Program-made: the position numbers and the translations under genes
Notes under the pieces: generated by a model
Told to the model about the DNA's origin: nothing
The model's input: only the letters and a program-made list of their open reading frames with translations
Databases searched by the model: none
Shown here: positions 23,387 to 36,433 of the stretch, piece by piece
Layout: the number at the start of each line of letters is the position of its first letter
Position numbering within the stretch: the stretch's first letter is position 1
Assembly: GCA_007644065.1 (NCBI GenBank)
Contig: VJWN01000001.1
Span: forward strand, 3,052,340 to 3,116,339
Length of the DNA stretch: 64,000 bases
Source of the DNA: Margaritispora aquatica
Taxonomy: Eukaryota; Ascomycota; Leotiomycetes; Helotiales; Discinellaceae
Direction of reading: 5' to 3'

Positions 23387-25054
23387 CTACGAGTTGAGAT
23401 CGATGATGGTGTCAAGAAGTTCTCGGTTTGGAATCTGAAGTAGAAACGATGTTAATTGTGTAAATGATTCTCCCGGATAAGATGGATCGCTCACCTCAGG
23501 AAAGTCCAAGGAGACAACAGAACCTGTGCCTTTGAGATTTGATTTTCTCAATATCGATACAGCCTCATGGTTATGTGCCTTGGCGCCGTATTCAATGAGA
23601 CTGGATCCAGCAAATGTGGCCACGTCCCCAAAGTTTTTGGGTTTCTCTGTTGGGCTGTAGACTAGATCCCCATACTCGTGAATCTTGTCGTACTCCTTGC
23701 CTATGCACTAAGCGAAGAAATCAGTACACCTATGGGAGCAATTTTTTTTAGAGACTTACATCGCTAGCTTTCCATACCCACTTAGGAGTGCTATTAGGTG
23801 GATCAGGGTTGATATCTTTGTTGGAGTCAAAAAACACGATGCAGCGCTTGTTGGAAGACACATAATCATTGTACGTTTTCTTTTGTGAGAAATATGACCG
23901 TGGGGCTAGCATATCCCCAAAGATTGTTTCAAATATCTTGATCAGCTCCCTGTACTTGTTTAGTTTGTTGCCGAAGCCCATAGCTTTGTGGACTCTATTA
24001 TTGTTTAGTCTCAAGTGTACTAAGTGTAAATAATGAGACTGACTTTAGCACAATGAGCTCGCCTGGGTGCGATTTCAACCAAGATCCCATGGGGGAAAGC
24101 ATTGCATACAATATATCATTCGACTCGAGAGAGTGAAAGATTCGGATGTCCTGGCCGTTACTTGATGAAACCCCCACTCGAAGGTCGAACCAGCGAATCC
24201 CCAAGTCCAGCTGTCCTAAAGACGACCAGGTTAGTTTCAAGCTCATAAAAAGGATATGCTTCGTGGAAATTTTACCATTAAAGTCGAGGTATTGGGCTTG
24301 AGCCTGTGAATATTGCGAGTACTGTCAGCACGCTTTGAAACGTTTATGGATTTCTCTAATCACTAACCCATCCTCGAATCTTAGAGCTAGTTTGAGGAGC
24401 CTGGGGATTTTAATTAGCACAGACAAAGGTTCGGGTTAAACTGATATGAATTGACGTTACCATTGCAAAAAGGGCAACCAAGATTTGAGCGTCCTCGCCT
24501 TAGCATAACGTCAGTTTAAGAATCACAAGAATCGGATGACTTACTTTCGTTAAGACTCAAATTAAACGTGCCTGAATCATGAGTTGCAGGCTGTAAAAAG
24601 TCAGAAATTTTGGAAACGACTGTAAGAGATGCCAGAGCTGACGAAAATAATCTCATTGATTCTCTTGTTCCCAAGATAGGACTTGCGCTGTTGCATCCAC
24701 TCCTCACGGCCACCAAAAGGACCATATGTAGTAGTATGCAGATCTTTGCTCGTAACAAATTGCAAGACGCCATCCGTCGCATATCTAGCTATCGGACTTT
24801 TCTCTAAAACCGTATCGACGAAAACTTTTTTGGGATTGTTCACAATGTCCGCTGGATTATTATACGCTTTCGTAGCTATTCCTATCGCGGTATTGGGGAC
24901 AGTCATCACAGTGTCTATAGCAACACTAGCCCTGTAATCGTTGTTAGCATATTGCGTGGTTTGTATGAAGTGCACACATAGGATAATAGGTGCAAATTCG
25001 GTCTACGTAGGAAACTCACGCTTCTTTCAAGCTAGTGAAAATGCCCCAACCCAT
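23387..25054 (-). CDS. PI-PLC X-domain-like phosphodiesterase
   Basis: Ten exons: 25020-25054, 24708-24931, 24545-24619, 24461-24498, 24368-24400, 24276-24303, 24044-24215, 23760-23994, 23495-23707 and 23387-23434, coding 366 residues. All phases join cleanly. The protein shows both catalytic histidines of the PLC-like phosphodiesterase fold: His100 in PATHDSGTF and His172 in IRIFHSLES. It also has the fold's LDLGIRWFDLRV strand and the WLKSHPGELIVL segment. Members cleave phosphatidylinositol or related phosphodiesters. There is no signal peptide; about 85 residues precede the domain. Three consecutive exons are only 38, 33 and 28 nt, so automatic gene callers are likely to break this gene. 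Substrate is unknown. Confidence 0.88.
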
Positions 25055-27550
25055 CTTGAATGTAGCGTAGTGATTGAACGAGGTGAGCTTTGAGAACAGA
25101 ACTCTGAGAATGCATTTTACCAAATTGGATTTCATCTCACTCTTATGTTCTGGCCCGAGCCCACAACATCTCAATGGCTAGCTGATACTGATAATGGCGG
25201 AATGCAAAGCGTAAAGGCGCTCACCAAAAGAATACTGCCAAGAGCCGGCCCGTGCCGTCTCAGCTACAAATTCGCCACTATACACCCACACTGTGCCATG
25301 CCTTCGTGTATTCACTCTGTATTTGGACATATTTTTCTTATGCACGAGTGATGCACTTGGAATAAACAATTAATGTCTCGCATATGCACGGGCTGAAGAC
25401 TTGATGACGCTCTCCCGTCCCCTGTCCCCCAAGTAAACTAATTGAATATCATAGAAGAGACAATTTCTTATTGCCCTGCAATTGAAAGGAGATTCTCTGA
25501 CTAGCCATGGAATTCTGCGTTCAAAAGTCCCTCACGACAATTCTGGATAGTCGTAAGAGAAGGCCTTCACTCGAGTTCCTTTTCTTAAGCGAGCGGGTTG
25601 TTCATATATCTGAAAGTGTGTAACTATGCCTAGATGCTGGGGATAATGATTGTGGCACCCCTTTTGTAGCTAGTACATATTTTCTGTAGATCTTGATGAT
25701 CAAATTGGTGGTAGAATGTTCTGCCTAAAGCAGTGAGACAATCATTACCCCTATCCCTTTCGACACGGAGTTCAGTTGTCCCAAAGTCCACAACACTTTC
25801 AGGTCTCTCTTCAACGACACAGCACTTAAAATCAATTCTGAGATTAACCGCATTGCCAGAACAATTCTTGATTGATAACCAGGTCTAGTATACCTTCAAA
25901 AGAGTTGACATTCGAGTATATAATAGATTATAACAACATCACTGTCATCACACCTGTCAACTCCTCGACCACGTGTTCAAGCGTTAGAAAACTTGATACT
26001 ATAGATATAATATGCCTAGGACCTCTTACTGGACTGTCTCTGGGTATTTGCAAATCCCAAATTTAGCATAGATTGCCTCCACTGCTGTTGTAGAAGTCCT
26101 GTTGGCCACCGGAAGAATTTACATGGATGTAAAATTTCGTAGACAGTGTGGCGAGGACGCCAAAAGTGGATAACTTGAGCTAGTGAGCATCATCTAGCTC
26201 GGGAATGCTGATGAATATTACATCTGGGCTGGCAAGCTTTAAGGCACCTTTTCTAACATTCTTTGTCTAAACCGTGGATGGTCACCGCTGAATAAACATG
26301 TCGTTTTGGTACCCCACCGTCTTGTGTGTTGGAGTGGCATTTGTATTCGCCATCATCCAGCGAACGAGCACAGCTTGCAAACTATAAGGGCACGTTTTCC
26401 TACATCAAACCACTAAAGATACTATCCCCGCCATGATTCTCGTAGGCCCACTAACCTGGTTAGCTCAGGTCCTTCACTCAAGACTCTTCAAGAGTCTGCT
26501 GCCGACGGAACTTAAGCCTAAAGTTCTTTAAAATATTATAATTTCGGTTTAGTATCCACTATTATACTTAAAATGCTAAAATAAAGATCCTCATGAATGA
26601 CCGAGGGTAGTAATATTAGCTTACTGGAGACATATACTTCTAGTACTATTTTCCTTCCTACTTTAGTACTATATATTATAGCTCTGCGTCTCTTTCTAGC
26701 TATTCTCGAAATATTTTAAAAAGGCTAGAGCAATTATCCGAAAAGAAACTAAACGCATTACTTTAGTTTTTTATTATCTTTAGGATCCTTAGCTTAGATA
26801 ATAAGCGAATAGACTTTAAACTAAACTAGAGTTTAAAAGCGTTCGATTTAAACCAGTAGGACAAAATACTTGAGAGTTCTGAGATCATCTGTTTGCATTA
26901 ACATACTAAGAGTAGGCAAAGGGACTATCTTACAACATTATTTAATCTTCTTATTTCATCTTAAATTTGTACGTGCGTCCAAATTGTCTTTAATCGCTTG
27001 CAGATAACCGTACTGCCTCACTGCTGTCCCGTATCCTTCTTTATGCTATTATACACCTCTATCTGTGTTTGCATCTTGTGAAATTACCGAGGCACCGAAA
27101 TTTAGGGAGCAAGGGCTGCATAGACCCTGTTTGAACGGTGGGTTGAACCTCGAATTACTCTGAGTTATGGCATTTGGATAAACTGGCTCAGCAATTCATT
27201 CTAGTCTGCAATGTATCACAGGGAATTCTATCCTACCCATTCTTCTCGGCGGTCCGCATCTAAGTTCTTACTTCTCGGCTCATGCACGTCACAAAATGCT
27301 CTGCTGCAATGAACAACGTATTTAACAACAATATCTTCTTACATGTCTAGTCTGGGGCTAAAATACAGCAGGTGCCAGTGAACTCGGCGGTTGAGCAAAG
27401 GTATCCGCCTTTTTCCTCGCTGCGAAAGAAAAGAAAAAATATTTACAAAAAAAGGGTTTACAAGACATCCCTATCAACTTCTCATCTTATCGTTACAAAC
27501 TTTGATCTTCCTCTCATCTGTCCCTCCCTATAACACAAAAACAAAGATGC
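25055..27550. other. Gene-poor AT-rich interval
   Basis: 2.5 kb with no supported gene. Its core (about 26510-26890) is markedly AT-rich with frequent TAA/TTA triplets and is listed separately. A near-palindrome (AGACTCTT-C-AAGAGTCT) is at 26481-26497. The right end holds the 3' flank of the AA9 gene. Confidence 0.6.
26510..26890. mobile_element. AT-rich island, possible RIP-degraded repeat remnant
   Basis: Base composition changes abruptly to mostly A and T, with many TA dinucleotides and stops in all frames, then returns to normal. This is how repeat-induced point mutation leaves old transposons in Pezizomycotina. No terminal repeats or transposase motif are readable, so the transposon origin is inference. 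Confidence 0.4.
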
Positions 27551-28735
27551 TTAAGCAGTAGTCTCTCCGGTGTACTCAGCACCCTTATTTGCGTTATAAA
27601 ATGACGAAATCCAGTCAAGGAGGTTAGCTAGTGTGGTTCCGCTTGGGGGGCCGCTAGCATCCACGACAGCAGTGGTGGTTGGTACGACTGCCGAGCTGGT
27701 AGAGGCAGCAATAGCGGTAACAGCAACAGTTTGGAGGGTAGTTGGAGCAAAACTGCTGGAGGCAATAACACTGGTGGCCGAGGCAAGTGAAGTGACAACG
27801 GCAGCGGCGCTTGACGAAACAGCTACCGATGCAGATGTCTCGATTGCAGCATTTGAAGAAACAATAGCAGAGGTAGAAGCAGCAACCGCGCTGGTGAGGA
27901 CCGCGGATGTTGCCACAGCTGAAGATCCAGATCCAGACCCTGCACCACATGTAGCAACGGCTCCACCTGGAGCGGTATAGTTTTGGATATCGAAACCGTT
28001 GTAAACATTAGGAATGTAGATTCCTGGATCGGTGGCGGAGTATGCACCTGGGAGTTGGATAGCTGGTGAGCAAGAATCCCCTGCTGTTCCAGTGATGGTG
28101 AGTTGAGCACAACCGATATAGCTAGGAAGGAAATTAGTAAATTTCAGAAACCGAGTCGTTAGGAGGCCTTACAATTGAGCACCTCCAATGGTCTGCGAGC
28201 CGTGGAGAGCAAGCATTTCGGATCTCAACAAGTAATCACCGCTGGCGAGACCAGTAGGGAGCTTGAACGTGTAGGTCATGTCCTGAGCCTCCATGATCTC
28301 ATTGGCCCATGTACCATTGACTTGGTCGAACTCATCAATCTTCACCCATGAACCGACACCAGTGGCCATTGATGCGTTTGTGACGGGGCCGAAAAGGAAA
28401 TGAGCAATTGGACCCGGGTGGGTGGAGCTGTCCCATTGAACCTTGATACTGTCCCCCTCATTGGCAGCAGTGGTAGAAACGCCAGACGGGACGTTATTGC
28501 CGTTGACATTGCAGGTGATATCGTTAGAAGTAACATCTGTCTATCGAAAAATTAATACTCCGTCTCAGAGAATTGATAACCAAAAGATGTTGCTTACCAC
28601 AGGGCTATTGGAAGGAGGCATGCGGATAGAAGCCTGGTAACCGGGGCTGACATCATTAACCCAGAATTGATGGAAGTTTTGGTGCGCAGACACAGCTGCG
28701 ATGAGCGAAGAAGCGAGAATTGCCTTGGAGAACAT
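27551..28735 (-). CDS. AA9 lytic polysaccharide monooxygenase with Ser/Ala-rich C-terminal extension
   Basis: Three exons: 28598-28735, 28173-28540 and 27551-28121, coding 358 residues. Signal peptide residues 1-17 are followed by His18, which would be the N-terminal copper ligand after cleavage. The second histidine is His159 (LALHGSQT), and the axial Tyr is in GGAQFYIGCAQL (Tyr170). Cys and Asn positions fit a copper enzyme that oxidatively cleaves cellulose or other beta-glucans in plant wall. The catalytic domain ends near residue 230. It is followed by about 95 residues of Ser/Ala/Val/Thr-rich linker and a compact tail (LANLLDWISSFYNANKG...) instead of a CBM1. A TATA box lies about 155 nt upstream. 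Confidence 0.93.
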
Positions 28736-30242
28736 GTTTGTAAACCGATTTAATGAATGAATGTGGATCACAGATCACACTTTGAAAAGAATGTAGGTAG
28801 GGGTAAAAAGGCGGCAAAAATGAGAACAAGAGAACAAAAGCCGAAGTCAATCGATACAGAATGAAAGGTTATTTGGGAGTTTTAGACTTTTATATGGTAT
28901 TGTCACTTGGTACTTGGTGGACAGTGGGGGTGTTCATCCAACACCGCCCTAGTGATGAATTTGACCTTACATACGCTACCTCACTGCCAAGCGTTTCGAA
29001 TAAGCTAAACATCAGATGAAAGAACTCAAGAGGAAACAGTCCTTATTCTTGACGTGTATAGTTTGAAACATTGAGGTAAACAGGTTAATTAAATTGTGGG
29101 GTGAACAGGGTGTGTATGGGCGGAAAAGTGGGCGAATATGCTCGCTTCACGGGTAGTCGCGCCAGGGGCTAAATTGCGGCTCACCCCCTTACTTTGCGAG
29201 CTTTCAATGCTTGGATACTATTGGTGAAAAAGTGGAGCTCGAGGTGTATAGCTGAGGGAAACAAGGAGTGTTAATCACGTGGCATAGAGGTATGTAAAAA
29301 AGATGGGATTAAAAAGTCTAAAGAACTTCTATAGTAGTAGAGAGCTCCATATAAATGCTTAGATTAACGCCTATAGCTCTCAATCTTATATAATAAGATA
29401 AGTAGTAAAGAGTATAGTAAGATTGACAAAAATTAATATAGGTAATAACTAAATATTATACATACGGTCACATGATCCGCAACTGAGAATAGCCGAAGGG
29501 ATTTATATACAGATGCTTGTCATCGACGAGCTTGACAGTGGCAGTGCTAGCAAAGTCGAAGACGTTAGACCGAAGAAATACAGCCATAGACACACTGAAC
29601 TAGTCCTAAAACGTGAAAATCACCCGCCCTTGGAGGAATGATAAGGGCTCTGAAGGCTTGAGACCCCGCCATTGAAAGCGCGATATATAATCCAGCGCCT
29701 GGATAATACGCAAAGTCGGTATGACTTTGAAGAGCCAGTATGAATCTGAGCCAACAAAATTTGTTCGTAAAGTGAATCTATCAGTGGGATGGTGAACTCG
29801 CAAGCTTCGTCATACCTTCTTCAAAATGACATTCTTTTGCCGCAGCTTTGGAGTATCCGTGCAAACTACACCGTCGCATTCTCGTGTAGAATACTTGACT
29901 TTAACACATGTATCGTATAGAAATCGAGTACGATATGTGCCATTTGCAATTGTTGACAATATTTGACAGGGGTGAGCTGAGTTGGATTTAAAGTTCCAGT
30001 AGCCATGTATCGCGGAAAATATCATTGATTAAACGTTTGAAGAGTGGTTCCAAGGAGAAGCAGTAACTTTAATATGACATTTCTTGTTCGACACATACGT
30101 TATCACTTTCACGCATGCACAGCCCTTTATATCTCGATATGAATTTTCTCTGGTGTGGTGTTGAAGGAAGGTGAAATTGATCAGGGTAGTGAACTTAACA
30201 AAGATCAAAGGTCGGTGTATCTAATAGTCATAAAAACAAGCC
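28736..30242. other. Intergenic region with an AT-rich patch
   Basis: AA9 promoter on the left. About 29300-29465 is AT-rich with repeated ATAGTA-type phrases, resembling the island at 26.5 kb. No gene is supported in the rest. Confidence 0.55.
28888..28894 (-). promoter_or_regulatory. TATA box of the AA9 gene
   Basis: TATAAAA on the minus strand about 155 nt before the ATG at 28735. A match to the consensus at a plausible distance. Confidence 0.5.
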
Positions 30243-32401
30243 TTATACAATCTCAATCTCTTGAAGACTGTACTCATTGCCACTAAGGCCCTTATCCAAA
30301 TGGTTGACAAGGAACACGTTTGCACCGTCAGGCCAGAACTCACCTGCCATCATACCATGCACATAGGCTGGTGCAATGATCTGATAATATTCCCCTGCCT
30401 CTCGTAGTATAAATGGCATATCAAGACCAGCGATAAGAGCGACTATGTCCTTGGGGCAAATGCAATTGGGGGCAGTCCCCAGGCGGCCATCACGGGTGAC
30501 AAAAAGAGTTCGCTCATAGTAAAGTGCAGAAATCAGTGCATCAAGAGCCTGAAGGGGTCGTAACCACGGTCGAGCAGAGTAGAACCTTCTGAGATCTGGA
30601 GTGAAGAAATTGGATGCATGCTCCAAGGCTTTGGGCGTCATGAATGGTGAGGAACTAGCGGCTGGTGATTGAGGATTAATTGCGATGGCCAAAAAATCTT
30701 CTAAGGCTTGGACAACATTTGTCGCTGGGTCTTGTGGACCATGTAACATCGTCGAGCCACTACGTCGACCCTGCTGAAGGACCAGCTCAAGCGCATCCAT
30801 CAAATCATCTCCTGCTGGAATGTTGGAATTCTCAGCCACAACTACCCAAGGCTTAAGCAACGTCGATAATTTCGAATACTTATGATTTCTCTCTTCTCTT
30901 TCCGAGTCACTTTTTGCAAATTGGGTCCAGCCTTGGTTCTTGATGAATCTATCAGTATCCGCGTCTCTTTGCGTACATAGTTCAACTCGATCCTCGAATC
31001 GCGCACGCAAGATCAGACGCCGTTCGAGGCCAGTAGAGAAAGAGAACCATGGCGGAGAACCACCGGAGGCGTTTGAGAGGCTTTTATCGCCCTCGCCCGA
31101 GTTGGCTTCGGACTCGTGGGCATTCCTTTGACTCCAGTCGGGTACCCACGATGGGAGACTGGCAAGTCGAGTTGGCGTTGAAACATAATACAAAACACGC
31201 AAGCTTTTATCCTGCACGATACAAGCCTCCGCCCACTCACGATAAATCTCCTCTGTCGTCTTCCTGTAATCTGGTACCGGCGTTTGAATTCCAAGTTCCA
31301 TAGCAATACCATACAGAGCAAAGACCTTATCTTTCGGGTCGCTCGCATTCTTTATACGAGCCAACCACAAGAGACGGGAGAGCTCAAATGCTGCGGTTCT
31401 TCCTTCAAATTTCCATTTCAGTGCGTCTTGAAGCGGCATGCCAGATTTTCTCCGAATACTGATGGTGCTACTGAGATAGATTTGGAGTCTGATGGCGTCA
31501 CTAACAGACTCCTCAGTATACCCCTCCATTGCAAGCTCTCTAACCCCTGCAAATAGTTTTTGCCATTCGATTGTTTGATTGCCACAAAGAATTGAGCAAT
31601 TATCAGCGTTAGGTAACACAGATTCTTGAACAGTCCACATGCGGTGAAACCAGGATCGCTTGAAGAGCTCCATGAGCTGATCAGTGCCCCTCTCCTGTCG
31701 TTCTAAGATGACGTTAAGAGCTGTATTATAGGTTCGCAGTTACGCCAGAAACAAATTGAAAAAATTGCAAAAAGAGACGCAAGAGAGGAACCAAGAAATG
31801 GCATACCTTTCTCCAGGTCCAAGTTGATCTTATCGAGAATCATCTGATTGAAGGGTGAATCTCTTTCGCAGCAGTTGTTGACCATCGTTAGGAGCTCCAG
31901 CGCACAGTCTGTGTCGCTATTCCCTTCTCCTAGCCATATGATTACCGACGACGCAGACTTGTATATATCACCCATCATTTTAACTTGTGCATTTCTCTCG
32001 TCCAAATCTTTTTGATTGATGCAGATTGAATCAATCCACAGGACACGCTCACGCTCCTCTATGCCTCTGATTTTGCGCATAGCTGCCTCGCAGTTTGGCG
32101 TGATGTATAAGGCTCTGCCTTCACAATTTACAAGACATGATGTTTGTTGGGCATCCCAAGAGTAGGACAACGCGAAGTATTCCAGGTCTTGGGTCAAAAG
32201 CTTCTCAACTTGTTTGAGAGAAAGTGGTGTCTTTGGATCTTTAGATGGTTCGAGGATGAGGAGTCTGATGAAACCCTCTTTCAGCGGTCGGTACTCATAT
32301 GGTTGATTGGTCGTTATCGATGATTCTAGCTCGTCTCTTCCCTGCCGCCGAGCTCGAGAAATAAGCCTTTTGAGCATTTTGTCAAAATCTAATATACGCA
32401 T
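30243..32401 (-). CDS. HET-domain (heterokaryon incompatibility-type) protein
   Basis: Two exons: 31807-32401 and 30243-31720, coding 690 residues, with an 86-nt intron. Residues about 75-215 contain the HET signatures: EYFALSYSWDAQ, then RVLWIDSICINQKDLDERNAQV and the SASSVIIWLGE strand, continuing after the intron with the RSWFHRMWTVQE motif. HET domains in fungi mediate non-self recognition and cell death after hyphal fusion; most family members have no tested role. The C-terminal 350 residues carry no repeats (no WD, ankyrin or NACHT), so this is a stand-alone HET protein. It lies in the AT-rich accessory stretch. Confidence 0.92.
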
Positions 32402-33952
32402 ACAGTCTTGTGAAGTGTCACTGACTCGAGATTTGCTAGTGGGTTTTCGAGTGTTTGGGTGGGCGAGTAGCTATGTTTTTAAAGGTGTCAAAGGATATTC
32501 CGGACTTTAAATCCGAATGTTCAGCTTGGTGCGCCACAATTCTCAACTGTCTAATACCTTTATAAGCCTACACAATAAAAGGCGCCCCTCTGACGGAAAC
32601 AATCCCAAAGGACCGAGGGAGTCGAGAGTTGCTGTAAAATGATTGCGCAACTCTAGAAATTCAGGTTATGAAACTTTATCTCCTAATCCAAGCAAGCGCT
32701 GGTAAATTTCTGGTATCTTTGGTAGAATTTCCATCTTTGTCAAGTTACTTTCTCTATTTTAGCAGTAATATAAGCATAATCGTAGATTATACCGGTTTTC
32801 TCTCTGCAAACAAGATCCGAGTTATCAGCTCGCCTAATACTTCGTATACTGCCTAGCTCCCTAACACTGTTGCTTCTGACACATTTGGCTGACACATTTG
32901 GCTGTCAGATGGTTCGTGTCGTACGATCAAATCTGAACTCCTCTGCTGTCTCTGTCGTTGCCTACTGAGGCACCCTTTAGAGATCTGCAGAGGTGGTGAG
33001 GCTCTGGAGCGTGTCACGTGGGCCTGGAGAGGGTGAGGGTTGGACGAAACTTTGGCGTCTGACCCGAGATCTACGGTGCTGATCAGCCACACTCAGCCAC
33101 TCCTCCACTTTCGTCCAAGGCGACGAATCAGAGGCGTCGGGTGTGAAACCCCTTTTTTCTGCCGAGGAACATCGTCAACGGGGGGGCGCGAACTAGATTT
33201 AACCTTATTAGGTACTTACACTGACTGTGCCTGGGCCTGTGCATGTGCTTGTCATCACCACTAACAACAACAATAACCACAACAACCAGGAATACATTCT
33301 TACTTACGCCTTGACACGTGCGCGAGAGAATAGACTATGAGTTGCGAAATCATGGATCAAGCGGCATCGCGCACTCTCTCGTCTCTCATCTGTCATCTCT
33401 TATCTCATGAACAGAAATTCAAAATGAGTTGTTTACTTTTCGTCCGTCCTAGACGTCGTATTGCATTGCCCCTCCCTCCTCCCAGCTTGGTCGGGTAAGC
33501 AGCCCAAAACATGCTAGGCCCCCCGTCTTCCCCCTACATTAGGTTAACGAAGGTTAACTTTAATCTCTTCGAGGTCCTTCACCTGGCTTTATATAGTTGG
33601 CCTTCTTCGCCGTCCGTGCTTCGTGGATCTGGCAACCTTAAGTAACGACTCGTGATCCGGTTCCTTGATCATCGTGATTATACGTGCCAGCCCACCGAAC
33701 ACGAGGGATACAGCCGCACGTCTATCCAGGACCTCCCCACGATACGAGGCCGGACGTTGTGATCTATTTGCGGCACCGTGCTCAAACAGCCCATTTCCCT
33801 GCAACCGTGCGATCATCTCTATTATTACAGTGGAAGCAGCATCACGTATATGGAGGCATATAAGACCGTGCAACAATCCGCTGAATAGTAGTCTAAGAAT
33901 TGGTAGCATACTTAGGCAAGAGTCTACCACCCACAAGAGACACGGTAGAGGA
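32402..33952. other. Divergent intergenic region
   Basis: Separates the HET gene (-) from the glucanase gene (+). It holds a direct repeat (GACACATTTGGCT twice, 32878-32902), a CACGTG palindrome near 33017, and an AT-rich patch around 32690-32860. A frame on the minus strand at 33589-34200 overlaps the glucanase start and is judged a shadow. Confidence 0.55.
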
Positions 33953-35796
33953 ATGTTCGGCGCTGAAACTAGCACGGAGAGGCTACATGCAACGACGGCT
34001 GTAGGAGCAGGAGGAGATGATGGAGGATTTTCGGAAAAAAAGAGGAAGATAAGGCCGCTTTGTGAGTTGGTTATGGTCCCCCCAACTGACGCAGATTCTA
34101 ACACGTAGTAGGGCTTTGGATCGCAGGTGTCATAGCGATCCTCGCAATTGTAGGAGCGGTCGTGGGAGCTCTCATCGCGAAAGATGTCATTCATGTTCAC
34201 TCGAAATCAACGACGGCTACCGTCGCTGCAGCAGAGAACCCTAGTTCGTCTTCCACGACTTCTGCATCTGCATCTGGGACTCCTGGTTCTTCGACTGTGA
34301 CTTCTAGTTCACCATCCAAAACTTCATCTGAGGCCACCAGTACACCAACACCAACGGCATGCTCAACTTCCGATGATGTTCCTTCAAAGGCGAAAGGCAC
34401 ATGGATGGACCCAACATCATGGCTGGATATGACGGGCTTCAATTGTACATTTACGGATGAGACAGTGGGCGATCTTCCCGTCGTGGGCCTAAACTCGACA
34501 TGGGACAACTCCAAGCAAGCAAACCCAAACGTCCCTCCACTAAGCAAACCTTGGGGCTCCTACAGTACCCAGCCTTTCCGTGGTGTGACTATAGGAGGAT
34601 GGCTCTCTCTTGAACCCTTCATTACCCCTTCACTGTTCGAGTCCGACTCGAGCCTGAGGGATGAATACACCTTGTGTAAGAAGCTTGGGCCAAAGAAAGC
34701 CGCCGCAACGTTGGAAAAGCACTACGCTACTTTTGTCACGGAGGATGACTTCAGATCCATTGCTGCTGCAGGTTTGGACCACATACGGATCCCGTTTTCG
34801 TATTGGGCAGTGAAGACATTTGACGACGACCCGTATGTGTTCGGCGTCTCGTGGCGCTATCTCCTTCGCGGCATCGAGTGGGCGCGCAAGTACGGTCTTC
34901 GCGTGAAACTGGATCTTCACGGCGCGCCTGGCAGCCAGAATGGGTGGAATCATAGTGGGCGGGATGGAAAGGTTGACTGGATAAGCGGCCCAGAAGGTGC
35001 TACCAACGCCCAGCGGACGCTGGATATTCACAATCAGCTGTCCAAATTCTTCGCTCAGGATCGTTACAAGAATATCGTGGCTTTCTATGGCCTCGTTAAT
35101 GAGCCCGCCATGACTATCCCACTAGATGACCTCGTCGCCTGGACACAGAAGGCGTACAAGATTGTCCATGACAATGGTGTTAGCGCTACTCAGGTTTTCA
35201 GTGAGTCGATGCGCGGTTTGGAGCCCTGGCATGGAAAATTAACAGGGTATGGGAACTCCCTTGCTCTCGACGTCCACGAATACACCATTTTCGATACCGC
35301 CCTGCTTAAGCTCAAGCACACGGATCGCATCTCATTTGCATGCAAAGCCTGGGCGGACCAGCTCAAGGCTGGCATGAGCCCAGCAACCGGGTTTGGTCCA
35401 GTCATGGTGGGCGAATGGTCACAGGCAGACACCGACTGTGCAGTGTACCTGAACGGTGTAGGTACCGGGGCTCGTTGGACCGGGACCTTTGCCAGTTCAA
35501 CCTCGCCCGCTTGTCCGACCCAGGACCGTCAATGCAGCTGTGACATGGCCAACGCCGACCCATCTACCTTCAGCTCGGAGTACAAGCTGTTCCTGAAGAC
35601 GTGGGCTGAGGCACAGATGTCCACGTTTGAACTGTCGTGGGGTTGGTTCTACTGGACCTGGAAGACTGAGTCGACTCCTTTGTGGAGCTACCAGGCTGGT
35701 CTAAAGGGTGGATTCTTGCCTGCTCTTGCATATAAGCGGGATTGGGACTGCTCTCAGCCCATACCCAGTCTTGGGGGTTTGCCGGAGTTTTACTAA
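33953..35796 (+). CDS. Membrane-anchored GH5 (subfamily 9) exo-beta-1,3-glucanase, ExgD type
   Basis: Exons 33953-34061 and 34109-35796, 598 residues. A 35-residue cytosolic N terminus ending in KKRKIRPL precedes one membrane helix (about residues 38-62, IAGVIAILAIVGAVVGALIA), giving type II topology. A Ser/Thr-rich stem leads to the GH5 barrel. The acid/base Glu368 is in GLVNEPAM and the nucleophile Glu472 in VGEWSQADTDC; other family phrases are GGWLSLEPFI and DLHGAPGSQNGWNHSG. Such enzymes trim or remodel beta-1,3-glucan in the wall. ATG 33953 is the first in-frame ATG of this exon. The cytosolic part is shorter than in many ExgD proteins, so upstream exons may exist. Confidence 0.9.
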
Positions 35797-36433
35797 GGTC
35801 ACCTGGAAATATTAGTACTGGCGTTTAAGGATCTCGGAGAAGCATGATTAAATGGCGACCCATACTTTTTAATGTCTGAATATAATTTTCTCCTCGCGTA
35901 TTGTATAATATGTAATGCTGAGTTTTCAGGAGGCTTTTTGGAATTTGGAGGACAGCAACTCTTGAAAGGGAACGGAAGGAACGGAAGGAGCTCTAACCTT
36001 TTGGTCATCGCCTTTCACAAAACAACACGAGTGTGATCGATACCTGGAAGATGTTCTAGCTGTAGCTGTCTTGGATAATAAGAAGCTATCGTCGTTGTTG
36101 CGGTAGTTTCAATCAATCGACTGGGTTCACGAGAAATCTAAGAAATAGTGAAGGCAATCTTATATACCATTCACATTCAAACTTTGCCGATCCTTGCATA
36201 GGTAAGGTGCTTTTTCAAACTTTGTTACGTGCAACTCAAGATATATTCCCGATTGTCCTCTAATATCTCGAGGCATTTTCCCCCAAACCTCTCTTTCTCT
36301 CTCTCTCGCACATAAACAGATCGAGGGACAATAATCCACAGTCCCAAACCGATCGCAACAAGCAAGCCCGTCCATCCACGTCACCAGAGTCCCGGTCTTC
36401 TCCAACATCACTAGGCATATACCAGATCGTCCT
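35797..36433. other. Convergent intergenic region
   Basis: 3' flanks of the glucanase (+) and the cysteine-rich peptide gene (-). A CT-rich tract lies at about 36290-36308. No gene seen. Confidence 0.6.

Noticed and set aside
33589..34547. Minus-strand frames over the glucanase 5' end
   Set aside because: They are antisense shadows of the exon and Ser/Thr-rich stem of the GH5 gene and show no family features.
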